Assembly (NCBI GenBank): GCA_000320605.2
Contig: KB445804.1
Location: 860,895-924,894 of the forward strand
Direction: 5' to 3'
DNA: 64,000 nucleotides
Source: Gelatoporia subvermispora B
Taxonomy: Eukaryota > Basidiomycota > Agaricomycetes > Polyporales > Gelatoporiaceae
Below, one piece after another: positions 26,637 through 38,004 of this stretch (its first letter is position 1; each line of letters starts with the position of its first letter). Under the pieces are notes generated by a model, which made no database searches, had not been told where the DNA came from, and worked only from the letters and a program-made list of their open reading frames with translations. Position numbers and translations under genes: made by a program.

Positions 26637-26722
26637 CGCCCGCTGCTACTGAACTCACACTTAATCGATAACCGACGCTCGTTTACCCCCTCTCGTCGCC
26701 CTCGCCTATCTCGGCTCCCGAC

Positions 26723-27544
26723 ATGGTCAACATCAACTCCCTTCTCACGAGTGTCCCAAAGCTCAATGGCGAAAATTACCACGATTGGAAATTTTCCATG
26801 TCGATGATCCTCCGCTGAGCTGGTGCCTGGAATATCATCAACGGCTCCATTACGCGACCCGACAACCCCACTGAGGCCATCGCGTGGGATGCGCTCTCCG
26901 AGGAAGGCCTCACAGCCATCGCGCTCACTGTTGAGCAGAGCCAAGTCGCGTACATCCGGGATTACCAGACTGGTCCCGAAGCCTGGGAAGCCCTTGCTGA
27001 CATCTACGAGCGCTCGAGCCGCGCAAACCGCATCATGCTCAAGCGCCAGCTGTTCATGGCAACTCACGACACCTCGAAGCCCATCGTCGACTTTATCACG
27101 GGCATCACGACAACCGCTGCGCGCCTCAAGGCTATCGGTGTTCCGCTTGACGAAGAAGAGATCACTGACATGATCATCTATGCGCTCGCACCATCATACG
27201 CTGGCGTCGCCACTGCGCTGATGCAAAGTCCCGAAGACGAGCTCACAATTCGCACAGTCACCGCCATCCTCGTTGAAGCCGAGGAGCAGCTCAAAAAGGA
27301 ATCCATCGCATATGATGTCGATGGAAAATACGTTCCCGGTGGGAACCTTAATGCCCTCGTCGCCCACACAAAGGACCGCTCGCCTGCCGCGTGCTACCGC
27401 TGCGGGAAGGTCGGCCATATCGCGCGCTTCTGCCCCGCGCCTGCGCCGCTCCAGACTGGGTCAACACCCGCGTCGAATCAAGACGACACGTCACTCCGCG
27501 CCAACGTCGCCACATTCAACGACGGATTTATGCAAGTCTTCTAG
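26723..27544 (+). pseudogene. Gag polyprotein with zinc knuckle, one in-frame stop
   Basis: The frame runs 274 codons from ATG 26723 to the stop at 27542-27544. The start reads MVNINSLLTSVPKLNGENYH, typical of Copia gag. A UBN2-like core follows and a CCHC zinc knuckle CYRCGKVGHIARFC (CX2CX4HX4C) near residues 226-239. An in-frame TGA at 26816-26818 (codon 32) breaks it, where an arginine codon would fit; C-to-T change is the simplest cause. No protease, integrase or reverse transcriptase is present. Confidence 0.88.
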
Positions 27545-27917
27545 ACGCCGTTGTTTCGTCAATCGTCACGTCAAATTTTTCATTTGGTTCATTTGCTGGG
27601 AGGCCGGGCGTTCGCGACAAGTAGCGGCAGGGGGCCGGGAGGGTCGGAGCGATGCCGGAAGGTACCAGAGCCTGGGAGGTCAGGAGAGCGCGGCATAGAC
27701 GAGGGGAGGCTCGGAGGGCCGGCTCAGCACTGACGTGTTGCGAGAGTTTTTTCATTTGTGTGTGTTTTTCCGCTGTTTTTTGTTTCATTCTCTCGTCGCT
27801 GCTGTCATCGAGTGGGCACTTCCCGCGCTGAGTGGGCGCTTTCGCTTCCGTGCTACACTACGGTACATATTTGCACTATCACCTTTTCGCTGTGCTCGCT
27901 GCCTCGCCGAGTGGGCG

Positions 27918-28058
27918 TGTTGTAATTCCTGTTTTGGTACGTCTCGCCACCGAGCTCGTTCGGCGTCCGCCGACGCGCCACCTATATAAGTAAAATTTCA
28001 TGTACCGTGTTCCGTACCGAACCTATCTCGTTCTCGCTCTCCCCGTCCAATTTCAACA
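27918..28058 (+). repeat. 3' LTR
   Basis: Second copy of the 141-bp LTR, directly followed by the target duplication TTCAA. A GAGTGGGCG stretch just before it may serve as polypurine tract. GAGTGGGC also occurs twice shortly upstream. Confidence 0.95.
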
Positions 28059-28644
28059 TTCAACACCCTCGACCAATGTTCCATTTGCAACTTCCTTGGC
28101 GGACACAGGGACTTGCTCGGCTGTCACCGCGGTGGCATCTGTCGCTTGGGTCTCCTCGATCGATGGGGATACATCGGCGGCGGAGACAGCCTCCTGTTCG
28201 GCCACCGCAGACGTCTCGGTCTCGGTAATGGTTGATGCGGTCGGCCCAGAGGTGTGTGTCGCTCCTTCAACCCACTCGACAACGTCGTCTGTAACGTGCT
28301 TGACCTCGTCCGTGAACCGGCCGAACCACGATCTGCGTGCCTGTTGCACATGGACGTCAGCAACAGTAGTGGGAGTTTCTTCAGTGACGGTGGTCGTGAT
28401 GGTCTCCTCCACGATTGAAGCCGTGGTTTCCTCTGCAGCCGCATCGATGGGGTTGACCTCCGTGATGGCTTCAACTACTTCCGCAGCGGCTGGCTCAGAG
28501 ATACCAGCCTCTTCGACAGCGACCTCACTGATGGCCTCAGTCTCACCGCCTTCCGTAAGAGGTTCCTCTGAAATTGTCGTCTCAGCGGCAGAAACCTCGA
28601 CAGTGGTGAATTCATCGACGGCTGCAGGTACCTCTACAGTGGCC

Positions 28645-28749
28645 GATTGTCGAGGACGGTGTCGAGGCTGTTGAGGCTACAATTGCGCAGGAAACCATTA
28701 CGGTCGTCGAGACGGCCCTCGTTGAGGCGGTCATCGCCGCGCCTGCAGG
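28645..28749 (+). pseudogene. Inverted fragment of the giant gene, left of the KDZ element
   Basis: Read on the plus strand this encodes the giant gene's repeat (IVEDGVEAVEATIAQETITV, then VVET and VIAAPAGV). The giant gene itself is on the minus strand. The switch of coding strand occurs between 28644 and 28645. Joining the minus-strand reading that stops near 41212 to this segment would continue the repeat in frame. Confidence 0.75.
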
Positions 28750-28772
28750 CGTCCCTGTAAGGATTTTCGAAA
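28750..28772 (+). repeat. Left terminal inverted repeat of the KDZ element
   Basis: Starts CGTCCCTGTA and ends TTTCGAAA. It pairs with 41084-41106 at 20 of 23 positions. Mismatches are at positions 11, 14 and 15. Confidence 0.75.
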
Positions 28773-28796
28773 TAATTGACTGTTTAACCTGTGCCC

Positions 28797-28880
28797 CGAT
28801 TTCCAAAGTGCATTGCAATCTCAGCACTTTCAAAAACGGCACTGCAACACCGCTTTCCAAAGACGCACTGAAAGTGTAGT
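28797..28880. repeat. Subterminal degenerate repeats of the KDZ element
   Basis: Three imperfect copies of a unit of roughly 28 bp with a core like TTTCCAAAG followed by CACTGCAA or a variant. Clustered subterminal repeats are typical transposase-binding regions in large DNA transposons. Confidence 0.5.
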
Positions 28881-29474
28881 AAACTAAACCCCTGGTAATT
28901 TCAGGATAACCCTGATATATTCTATATTGGTCTATTTATTCAGACAAATTTCGCCTGCATTTGACACCCCAAGATTAGATTCCGAGACAGCACTTGCGCA
29001 GATTCTCGATCTATGTATTATCTTTGCACTTGCCGAAAGCTATGAATCTACAGCACATTTGCGCGATTTACGTGATTGTACATGGTAGAGATCCAGAATG
29101 ATCGAGACAGATTACATCGCAAAATCAGACGGGTTGCTAGGTACGAGATATATCGGCACAATATGAACCTACCTCACGTGATCTCGTAAGATCTCCGTAA
29201 TATCCACAAATGAAATGCAGTAAACTTCCGGGGACGCTGCAGAATCAGGTGTTAGGCCTCGGGTGTCGGGCGTCGGGCATCGGGCGTTGGGATCTGGAAC
29301 TTCAGAATTTCGGAATTTCGCGCTTTGACATTTGTAAGTCGCGAGGCAGGATCTGAAAGCGATGCATTGGGATATATGAAAGACAGCAGAGATAGGGCAA
29401 GAAATGGTCGAAAGCAAAGTGAGGAATTGAGACAAAGCAGCAATAGAGCAGAACGTGGCCGGAGCCAGAGGCAG

Positions 29475-32400
29475 TTAATAAAGCTCGTCATCTTCTTCAT
29501 CTCCTTCGACAGCTGGTTCGAGGTCGACGTCGATGATTGGGGTGACAGAAGAAGAACCTGTAGAGGAGGTGAGATGATCAACAGATATATCGTCAGATGC
29601 TGAGGGGAGAGGTTCAGAATCGATGATGTCTCTTGCTTTGTCGCGTACAGCAGCCCATCGTCTGGACCAGCCTGCAGCTAGGGCACGATTGGCGGCAGCC
29701 TGCTCCGCGGAATATGCAAATAAACCTTCTCGAAGGCTCTGGACATTGGTAACGCGGCAAGGCGCCTGCGCAACCCACCAGTCAGCCTGCCAATGGCAGT
29801 ATGCGATTGCTCGCCACATCTCCTCATCTAGAAGAACAACTTCCTCCCACCATCGCAGGGCACGGGCACGGGCCTTCGTCCATTCAACACGAAGAGCTGC
29901 AATGTATGAGCGTCAGCCAAGAAATAAACAGAAAGCAGGGCAAGCCTACTCACCCTCGTGCATCTCGGCATCATCGGATTTGCCTGACAAGTCTCCATGG
30001 TACCAAATCCACGAGATTGTGCGCCGCCCCTCCCCGAGCTGCACCACGCCATCTACAACTTGGCTGAGGATCTCCTCGGCGTATGGCTGGCCAGCCTTTC
30101 GGCACAGGAAAGCTCGCTCAGCTTTCTCCTGCTCATTGAGAGCTCTTTCATTGAGTGCGCGAACATCGTCGTCTTGTAGCTCTTGTAGGTCTTCTTCCCA
30201 AGCGCCAGGGCCTCGCAGAGTCAGGAGCGCAGCTCGCGCGTGTCGATACGCATGCTTGGCAATGATAGCGCGGCCGTCAATTGCAGCCAACCACTTCCTT
30301 GCGCGCGTGTTGGGATGCTGGCCAACAACATTCTGGATCTTGAATTGGTTGGCAAACATGTGGTAGCGGAGCTGCCTGCGCAGCTCATCAAGGGCATCGT
30401 GAGCTTGGCCGACACGCATTTGTTCCTCTATCCCGATGATAGCCTCGCCGCATACAGCAACGCGGCTCGCCGGGTCAGCAATGTTCGATGGAAGGTAAAG
30501 CTGCTCCTCCTCGGGCTGAACAGACTTGCTTGCAGAGCTCGCTCCCTCCGGAGCAGTGCTACAAGCGAGCCCTGGCATATGCACGGATTGCGCTTCCTGG
30601 TAATGCGAGATCTTCTTGCGAAGCCGAGCACGACGGTCGTACAGCATGGCTGTATCAAGAGCGTGGCCGCGCGAATCCTCCTTGAGGTCGTCACGAAGAG
30701 AGGTCCTGGGGGTTCTATCAGGGCTTGGGCCTGATGAATGAGCTAAGCGAACTTACTGCAGATCTTCAAGCTCCAAGCCAAACGCAACAAATGCAACAGA
30801 GCTGGGGGCTTGCAGAGCTTCACCTCCTGCCGTGCAATTTGCTTCTTCTTTTGCAAGCTGCGCCTTGACCTTGGCCAACGTTATCCCTGACGATCTGCTG
30901 GTCAGCGCCCTGTAGCCTTGCGCATGATAGATACCAACTTGGTTTTGAAGCCTGGTATGGGCACGGCAGAGAGGTATCGGCCTCCCACTCCAGCACCTCT
31001 CGCTCCCACTTGAGTACTTGTTCGGGGTGCTTCTTCAAAAGGTGGTTGTTGAAGGCCTGGAACTCTTCTCGGTGAGCATAGTGCTCGCGGATGGCCTGCA
31101 CCATGCACCGCAGAAGATAGCTGCCTGAGAAGAAGTGAGTACAGGCCGATGCTGCGCTCGAAGAGAAGATGGACGCACCGAGCCGCACCGTCTTCATCCA
31201 GTTCGAATACCCGCAAAAATTGTCAAGGGTTTCCCGGCGTGCGGACTCTCCCATCTCCTTGACGCTTGCCGCCGCTCTATTTAAACAAGCCCAGCATCTT
31301 TCACAGCCTTCTCCGTTCATACGCCCGCAGCCAGTGGTGTAGTTGAGTGAGAAGGGGCCTTGACAAGCATCGCCATGCCCTACCAAATGAGCCTTATTAA
31401 CCTTGGGAATGACGGCATGCGGCGGGAGTGAAGTTTGTAGGCAGGGAGGGAAACTCTTCGCCCTCTTCCAAAAGTTCTTGAAGTACGTGCAGGCTATGTC
31501 GTACGTCACAACAATAACCAGAGCCACGCCGACAATGCTGGACAGGAAAACGTAGTCGACGTTGCAAAAGCTGGCACATTGAAGTCAGCAGCTGAGGTCG
31601 GCATAGGAATATGATTGCGCTCACCGCTCGCCCTTTTGCAAATCCCCCAGCCCGTTGGATCGGAAGAGCTCGTGTCGAGCGCAGGTCTCAGCTACCACGC
31701 CAGTTGCATTCAGATGCTTTGAGTTTCTGGCATTGGCGAGGCTAATCGCCTTGAACAACGAGCATGACGCAGCCTAGGAATGCAATAATATAGATGAGCA
31801 CGAGTTGTCAGAGAAAACAGGCTGGCTGCACCTCTTCCTCGTCTGCGTACTTCTTCACATGCTCCATGTACCTCTTGTTCTCCACAAAATAGGACCATCC
31901 GGCCGACAGACAGATGTCTGGGATCTTGGAAGGGCGGGACTGCCCCTTTAGCCGGAAGTTGCAATCTTTTGAGAGGAACAAGTAGTATATGAATCTGAAC
32001 GGCCTCAGTCACGGCGCTGTGATAGGGGTGATTATAGACGTACGCAAACGACGCTTCTACACTCTGCCAATTGCCAGGCAGATTCTTGCCTGGGTGAGGG
32101 CAGGCGCGGCAGAGCACTGCCAAAGAGCCTTCCTTAGTGCGTGAAACACCATCCTGCTCGTGTGCTCGACCTCCGCGCTTGAGCATTTTGACGTTACGCC
32201 ATTGGCGAATGATGTTCATAAAAGAGGGAAGCCGGTCCTGTAGGGAGTGAGCAGGCAGCTCAAAGTGTGCATCCAGGGCGGAAACGCAACTTACTGGTAA
32301 TTTTGTAAGACGCCAGCCATCCGTCAAGCCTTCGAGCGTGCAGTAGAAATCGTAAGCGGTAATGTTGCCTTGTAGGTTGAGTGTGTGAAACAGGCGCATC

Positions 32401-33303
32401 AGAGCCAAAGTAAAGCACGTCTCCGGCTCTAAGACTGTTGCAGGCCACCATCCCACGCGGATGCATTGCTGCCATCTCTCAACGCTCACGTCGCATTCGC
32501 AAAAGCGGGCCTTGACGCGGTGAATGCCATTGACATGCACAATTGTCATATTGCGTGGCGTCGATGCTAAGCAAGACGAGCGAGGGCGGTGGCCGAGCTG
32601 AACGACGAGGCCGAGTTCATGCAGCGACAATCGCTCAAAATACCTGCCATTCCACCGCTTTGAAAGCTTTAATTTCGCAGGCGGAGTGCGCAATGAGAGC
32701 GGCATACCTGAAGGCCATGCAGCGGCAGATACTCGTGCCGATGTTTGATGCACTCGGTGCACAGCAGCTCGCCCGATTGACACTCATTGCAGCGTATCTC
32801 AGCGGCGCCGTTTTCACAAAGTGGGCAGAGCTCTTCGTCGAACCCCGCCCGGCCGTCCAGCCTGATCAGTTCATCGAGGTACCCGGGCCAATAATGCACC
32901 CACGTCTGTAGCGGCACGTCCTGTATAGCGGGAAGAAGCCTGTGTTATAAGGGGGCCAAATCATTCGATGTAAGCATGCACTCACAGAGTTTTTGTAGCG
33001 TTTCTTAGTTTTTGCACGGATCTGAAAACCGCCACCATCGTGGATGATCTCGCTGGTGATGTTTTGCATATCCTCCGGCCATTCTTCAACAGGGTAAGCA
33101 TCTGAGTCTGCTGCTGAACGGGTGCCTTGCAGCAAGATGGGAGCCTTTTCCAGCGGGCGCGTTTCCACCCGCATGCGACGGCGGTCGTCAGAGAAATCGA
33201 CGATAGTAGCATCGTGAGTTGGGCCGCTGCCAGCCCCATGAGCGTGAACGTATATTTCAGGGTGCTGCTTGCGCTTCTTGTGGGACTTGCGTACGGATGA
33301 CAT
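29475..33303 (-). CDS. KDZ transposase with CxC2 cysteine cluster
   Basis: Ten exons (33303-32986, 32920-32708, 32657-32295, 32237-32044, 31994-31832, 31773-31625, 31570-30935, 30897-30757, 30714-29954, 29896-29475) give 1119 residues with no internal stop. After a basic start there is a CxC2-type zinc cluster (CPLCENGAAEIRCNEC, then CTEC and H), residues about 110-175. The KDZ core follows: GIHRVKARFCEC, GWWPAT, TYDIACTYFKNF, SLNYTTGCGRMNGEG with ERCWA, and the KEMGESARRETLD block. A helical C-terminal part ends in an acidic tail. These motifs belong to the RNase H-fold transposases of KDZ elements. One intron (30934-30898) is only 37 nt, so a small frameshift there is an alternative. Otherwise the gene looks intact and possibly active. 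Confidence 0.9.
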
Positions 33304-33461
33304 TGTGTGCAGGAAAAAAGTTCGTGGGAGCTTCCATCGGCTATCTGAGCCCCATACCTGTGACAATCCGCTGAACGCACGTGCAAGGTGCATTTCTGCC
33401 ACACGTGATGAAGCAGGGGCAAACCAATCGTATTCCATCATAAAACAAGAGAAAAGGGCTG

Positions 33462-35316
33462 CTAACTGCTGCTACCGCTGCCCTGAGGTGCCTCCGCAAA
33501 GGTGGGGCTCGAGCACGTGGAGGTGCGGTCCTGATACATTTCATCAATCCGAGAGAATAAGAGAGCCCCGCACTCCCAGCGTGCAGCACACGCCACGCGA
33601 ACTCGGCGCAAGAACTCCGGATCCTCCTCACTCAGCTCGGTACAAGTCTTGTAATTGCACTCGACGTACCGGAAGAGCTCCCCAGCAGCATACTGAGTGA
33701 AAGCCCAACGCTCTTCACCTGTTTGAATGTCGACGTTGCCGTGTAGCAGCGAGCCGGAGGGGATGAAAGCCAGGGTTGTTGCAGGAAATTGTACAGCGAG
33801 GCCAAGTGCTCGGAAGACCATGTGCCCTCCCTTGCAATAATCAAAGCGGCCGCCAGCATACAGGGCGCAAACCCCGTCTGCGAGGTTGGCAACATCTTGA
33901 TGCTCGTAACTCACGGTGTGAGGCCCGAAATTGAACGATGCAGATGGAAAGGGGGAGTGGCGGAACGGACGGCGAAGCGTCGAGTCGTGGCCCTCGAGGG
34001 ATGTGACGCAGTCAACATATGCTCTATGGAGCTTCGGCATGTAGAAGGCGAACGCGCCTGCAACGTCAGCTTCTGCACAAAACAACGACGCAGTCCAGAC
34101 ACTTACTTCGGGCAAAGCCTGCGAGGCGTTGCATGGCTGGGAGGCTGCACAGCTCATCCAGCATGGCGCGCTTGCGGGGCGAATGCGCGACATTCATGGG
34201 CTGCTTGTGGCCCCCGCCGAATGAAAATCCGGTCGAAAGCAGAGGGAATACGCCCCGGCTGTGCCTTGTGTACTTTTTTCCAACTCTAGGCCCAAATTCC
34301 TTCATTTTCAGACCTACTTCTTCGAAGAGCCCTGCCCAAGAACTGTCTCCCTGTGGCCGCCCTACGAACACAGCGAAGACCACACCGTCCTTGTCAGTAA
34401 GAGCAAGAGGCTCGCTGAAAACAGAATCGGCACAATTTCACTAAGCCTGAAGTGATAACGCACTTTCCGTCCCATGGTACGACCGCAATTCCCTCCGCCG
34501 TTATCTCTTCCAGCGTCTGCAGCTTCTTCTCCACCGGCTCTCGCTTGCCGGTCCACTGCCCACCATTCGAACACAGCACTGTTGCTGCTGCAGACGACAT
34601 CTTCAGGGCTTTTGGAATCCGGTAGCGTTTTGAGAGGGAGGCCCGCACAGCGTAGTCAGATAAGGGCGCAAGCGCCTTCTTCAACGCTCGCTTGCGCCGA
34701 CGCTTGAGGTGTTTCCAGCCAAGGCGATCCAGCCGTTTCGTACTGCCAGCGACGCCGGTGCTCAATGGAGCACAGCCGTTCAGAAACGAAGGGCGTTCCC
34801 AGTCCATGACAAGGTCAGATGCGAGTGCGTTGGGGGACAAATGAGGTTCGAGAGGCTCGTGGCAGAGGCTGAGGGATAGAGGTGGCGGCAGGGGTTGTGG
34901 GGCTATGTCCTGAGAGGCCGTTGTGCAAAGAGAGGGTACGGAAGGCATGGAAGCAGGAGAAGAAGGGACGGACGAAAGAGGGGATAGCGGAGGCAAGAAC
35001 TCGCCTTCTGAAACAACATCCCTCTCAGCCGTATACTCGCCCCCTGCAGCTTGAAGCTCCCTCCATGAGCAATCGAACTGCACGACCAATGATGGAAGAA
35101 CAAAAGGTGAAAACTCAGTTCCACTCCGTGTCTGCAGAGAAGCAAGCGAGTCAGCATGGCATGCTGAGCAGCATATAGAGAACAGCATACCCTGCGCACA
35201 TGCTCAGTAGCTGCGGAGACGGCAGCTTGAATCCCTAAACCTCTGGACATGTTCTGAGCTCCTGTCTCCGATACGTAGCTGTCGATTGCTGCTAGCGGAG
35301 ACGTCGAAGTGCACAT
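33462..35316 (-). CDS. TET/JBP-like Fe(II)/2-oxoglutarate dioxygenase (5-methylpyrimidine oxidase)
   Basis: Four exons (35316-35191, 35131-34464, 34414-34107, 34057-33462) give about 565 residues. The first exon and start are the least certain; ATG 35250 is an alternative. A Pro/Ser-rich and basic N-terminal half precedes the fungal TET/JBP core: GVVFAVFVGRP, FPLLSTGFSFGGGHKQP, NVAHSPRKRAML, then the double-stranded beta helix. The iron ligands are His419 and Asp421 in YEHQDVANL and His472 in SGSLLHGNVDI. Arg483 in GEERWAFTQY should bind 2-oxoglutarate. All key residues are present, so it should be active. Enzymes of this family oxidise 5-methylcytosine or thymine in DNA. In basidiomycetes many copies ride on KDZ transposons, as here, where it lies just upstream of and in the same direction as the transposase (158 bp apart). 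Confidence 0.9.
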
Positions 35317-35876
35317 GAAGCGGTAGCAAGAGTCTGAAGGATGTTCAAGGATGTTCAAGTAGCAGCCGCAGCGACTAGCTCCGCGGAGCGTTAGCGGGCC
35401 GGCTGCCCATTGAATGCTACTCTATGGCACATTCACACAGCCAACTTCGTGCATTTCAGGTGATTGGCACCTACTCAACTCAGTACACCCATGCTAAACA
35501 AAATATTCAGCCAGGAGATTAATTGATAGGCAACAACTACGGCGTTGCCTCCAGGAATCTGAGGTTGAAGCAAGCCTCTCTTATACTCTGCATTCAAACC
35601 TTGACAACTTACAGTTCCACATGCAGGAGCTACATCCCTATGAATGTCATATGTACCCATGTCATTTCGCGCTCTCAATGCACACAATCATAACATACAT
35701 GATCAAACTAAATGCACCAAACATTGCAACGACAGGCCACCACAACTTCACGTGAGAACTTCACACGACAGCGATCAACTGCATATTCACGTCTCACGCA
35801 ACTTCAAATGCGAGTGAGAACAAATATCATTGAGCGACGCAAACAGCAATTCGATGCGACAGCAGATCACTATATG

Positions 35877-37627
35877 CTACGACGGCGGATCTATCAGCCG
35901 AGACTCAAATACAACCACAAAGCCCTGATCCCTGGCTCGCGCAAACGCAGCGCTCCCAGCTTCCATGCTATCATAGCCATTGTATAGAGCACACGAGACG
36001 CCCAGCACCAATTCGGCACAATCCAGCCTAGCGCCACATCTCGTCAACATGGCGTAGCGTGCATTATGAGGCGAAACGTACCAGTCGGCAAACACGCCCA
36101 CATCCAAACCGCGGAACACAACGATGCAGTGTGCATTTTGTGCCGGGACAGCACCGGCAGAGAACGGATGAGAACCATCACCCGTGCCATACAGATGTCG
36201 GTCTAATCGCCGCTGTCAGCACATATGCGCTACTAAGCAAACTGTCACGCACCAACTAAGGCAACGCGTACGCGCTCCAAGGGGATGTTGTAAACTGCAC
36301 CTCGCGCCAACGCCCTCTCGAAGACCGCACGCCCATCTGCCTCGCATGCGTACTTTTTCCACACAGCGCCAGAGAACCTCGCAATCATGGCCGAGCACTG
36401 ATTCCTGGAAACAATCAGTCTTCGTGAGTGAAGGCTGTTATATCGGATACGCACCAGGTTGGGTAAATGCCTGGTACTCGGCCAACTGTAACCACGTACG
36501 CAGGGCCCTGCCATATACTTCCAGGGCGTCGAGCCGGAGGTAGCGCTGAGAGGCCGAATTACCACTGAAGTCTCACACATATAATATACAGCAATACGTA
36601 CGCGCAAACACACCGCCATTGCAACGATAACCGGAACACGCTTGCCGTACTCCATCATTACGTGCCTCACGCTGACACTCCGCCGGTTCACACGAACTGC
36701 TACTTGGCGAGCCCTCTCTACGCAACGTCAGCAATGTCATCTAGGTGCACATGTCACGCGACGTACGTTGTCACCGTTGGCTTACCGCGAGCTTCACGCT
36801 AAAGGAGATCTTCTCGGGCTTTGCCCTTTGCGGTTGACGGCAACGGCATTGGCAAGGGCGCCAAAGTTGGCCCGCTGGAGGGCGCAGGATGAAACGATAG
36901 CAGTGGCGCCGGGCTTTCTCCCTGCAAATGCATAATCTGCGTGCGCGGCGACTGCGGAATGAGCGCGGGCATAGGCATGGGTGACCTGCCTGATGGGCCG
37001 GCGCGTCGCCTCGGAGTTGATGGCACCGCGGGAGGAGAAGTTGGGGTGGCGGGCCGCTCTGACTCGACGTTGGCCATGGTATATTCACCGCGCGCTCCCG
37101 ACCGCGATCCTGCCTGATGGGTATATGTCGCCGCCTGCCTACTCCGTTGTCGAGGCGCGGCTTGGGAATCGTCAGGGGCTGCGATGAATAATTATTAATA
37201 TGACGGCCCCTAGCAGAATTTGTTACACGTACTGTTAGGGCGCGTGGGAGCAGGCGTGTGAAGTGGCGTCGCGAACGCGTCGGAGGAAGGCCGTATCGGC
37301 ACAGCAGATCCGCACGTGGGACATCTTGTTTGACTTCCGCACGTGGGACATACTGTTTCCGAGTCCGGCTGTCGGTGAAGATGGAGGTTTATGTCCCGCG
37401 CTGTGGTCCGAGACGATTTGGCAGTCGTCCGCCGCCTTCTGCTGCCCGCCACCCGGTGAGCTTCATCGTCTTGCGCTTCGTTGACTAATCCGTGTTTAGC
37501 AACTTCCTGAGATCGGCAATGCGGGCATACCTTCAGTCCGGGGAAGCGAATGCAAGCCAAGCTCCCTCATCAGCCACGTCAAACCAGCATGGTTGTCGTC
37601 GGCATCGATGTCCTGGGCAGCGACCAT
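35877..37627 (-). pseudogene. Zinc-ribbon / double viroplasmin-like domain gene, apparently decaying
   Basis: The exons that fit are 37627-37531, 37484-37233, 37178-36786, 36717-36602, 36545-36455, 36404-36253, 36202-36082 and 36027-35877. The N-terminal part has a zinc-ribbon-like VCPTCGSQTRCPTCGS, then a Pro-rich stretch. Two viroplasmin-like (RNase H1 N-terminal type) domains follow. The first has AYVVTVGRVPGIYPTW and FSGAVWKKYACEADGRAVF. The second has IVVFRGLDVGVFADW and GVSCALYNGYDSMEAGS. Such domains bind RNA-DNA hybrids or double-stranded nucleic acid. Two problems suggest decay: an in-frame TAG at 36801-36799 before a good donor, and a change of frame within the exon 36545-36455, where the upstream frame and the viroplasmin frame disagree. 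An alternative weak donor (GTCAAC near 36836) could avoid both, so decay is not certain. Confidence 0.6.
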
Positions 37628-38004
37628 GGTGGTCTGAACGACTCGTCGGCGAGTCGACGAGGGAGGGGAAGAGGAGAGGAGTAGACAAGGAGAGGAGGGA
37701 AGGGGAAGAGAGGGGGGAAATCGAGGTTCAACCTGCGATGCATCCCTCTGTCTTTCTGGGACGTCTTATATAGCTTTCTCCAGCGATATTCTGGCTCTGC
37801 TGGAAACTGATTCAGTCGTTCACGTGCGCGCATGGTGGGAATTGGACCCACAAGAATGTTCCAGGCGTATTTACCCGAGCGCATGGCGTGTGATGGGAAC
37901 TGGCGCGCAAAAGCTCACCACGTAATGTTGCGAGCACGCGGAAGCCTCAAGGCTCCCGATTTAAGTGCTGCACCTGCTTTCGAAATCCGTCCCATTCTTG
38001 CAAC
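37628..38004. promoter_or_regulatory. Divergent promoter region inside the KDZ element
   Basis: About 0.4 kb between the minus-strand viroplasmin-like gene and the plus-strand unknown gene. A purine-rich tract (AGGAGAGGAG type) runs from about 37655 to 37720. Both promoters are expected here. Confidence 0.4.

Larger units (their letters stand above)
26479..28063 (+). mobile_element. Non-autonomous Copia-type LTR retrotransposon (gag only) with TTCAA target duplication
   Basis: Two 141-bp LTRs (26484-26624 and 27918-28058) start TGTTG and end CAACA and differ at one position. The element is flanked by the 5-bp duplication TTCAA (26479-26483 and 28059-28063). Internally there is a primer-binding site, a gag frame and no pol, so it depends on another element for movement. 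It lies in a coding exon of the giant gene, on the opposite strand. Removing the element plus one duplication restores an open frame (VEGVEEVVES), which shows the insertion is secondary. Near-identical LTRs imply recent insertion. Confidence 0.95.

Noticed and set aside
36216..36398. Alternative frame through the first viroplasmin domain (LGHDCEVLWRCVEK)
   Set aside because: The other frame gives a clear viroplasmin-like domain that continues into the next exons in frame.
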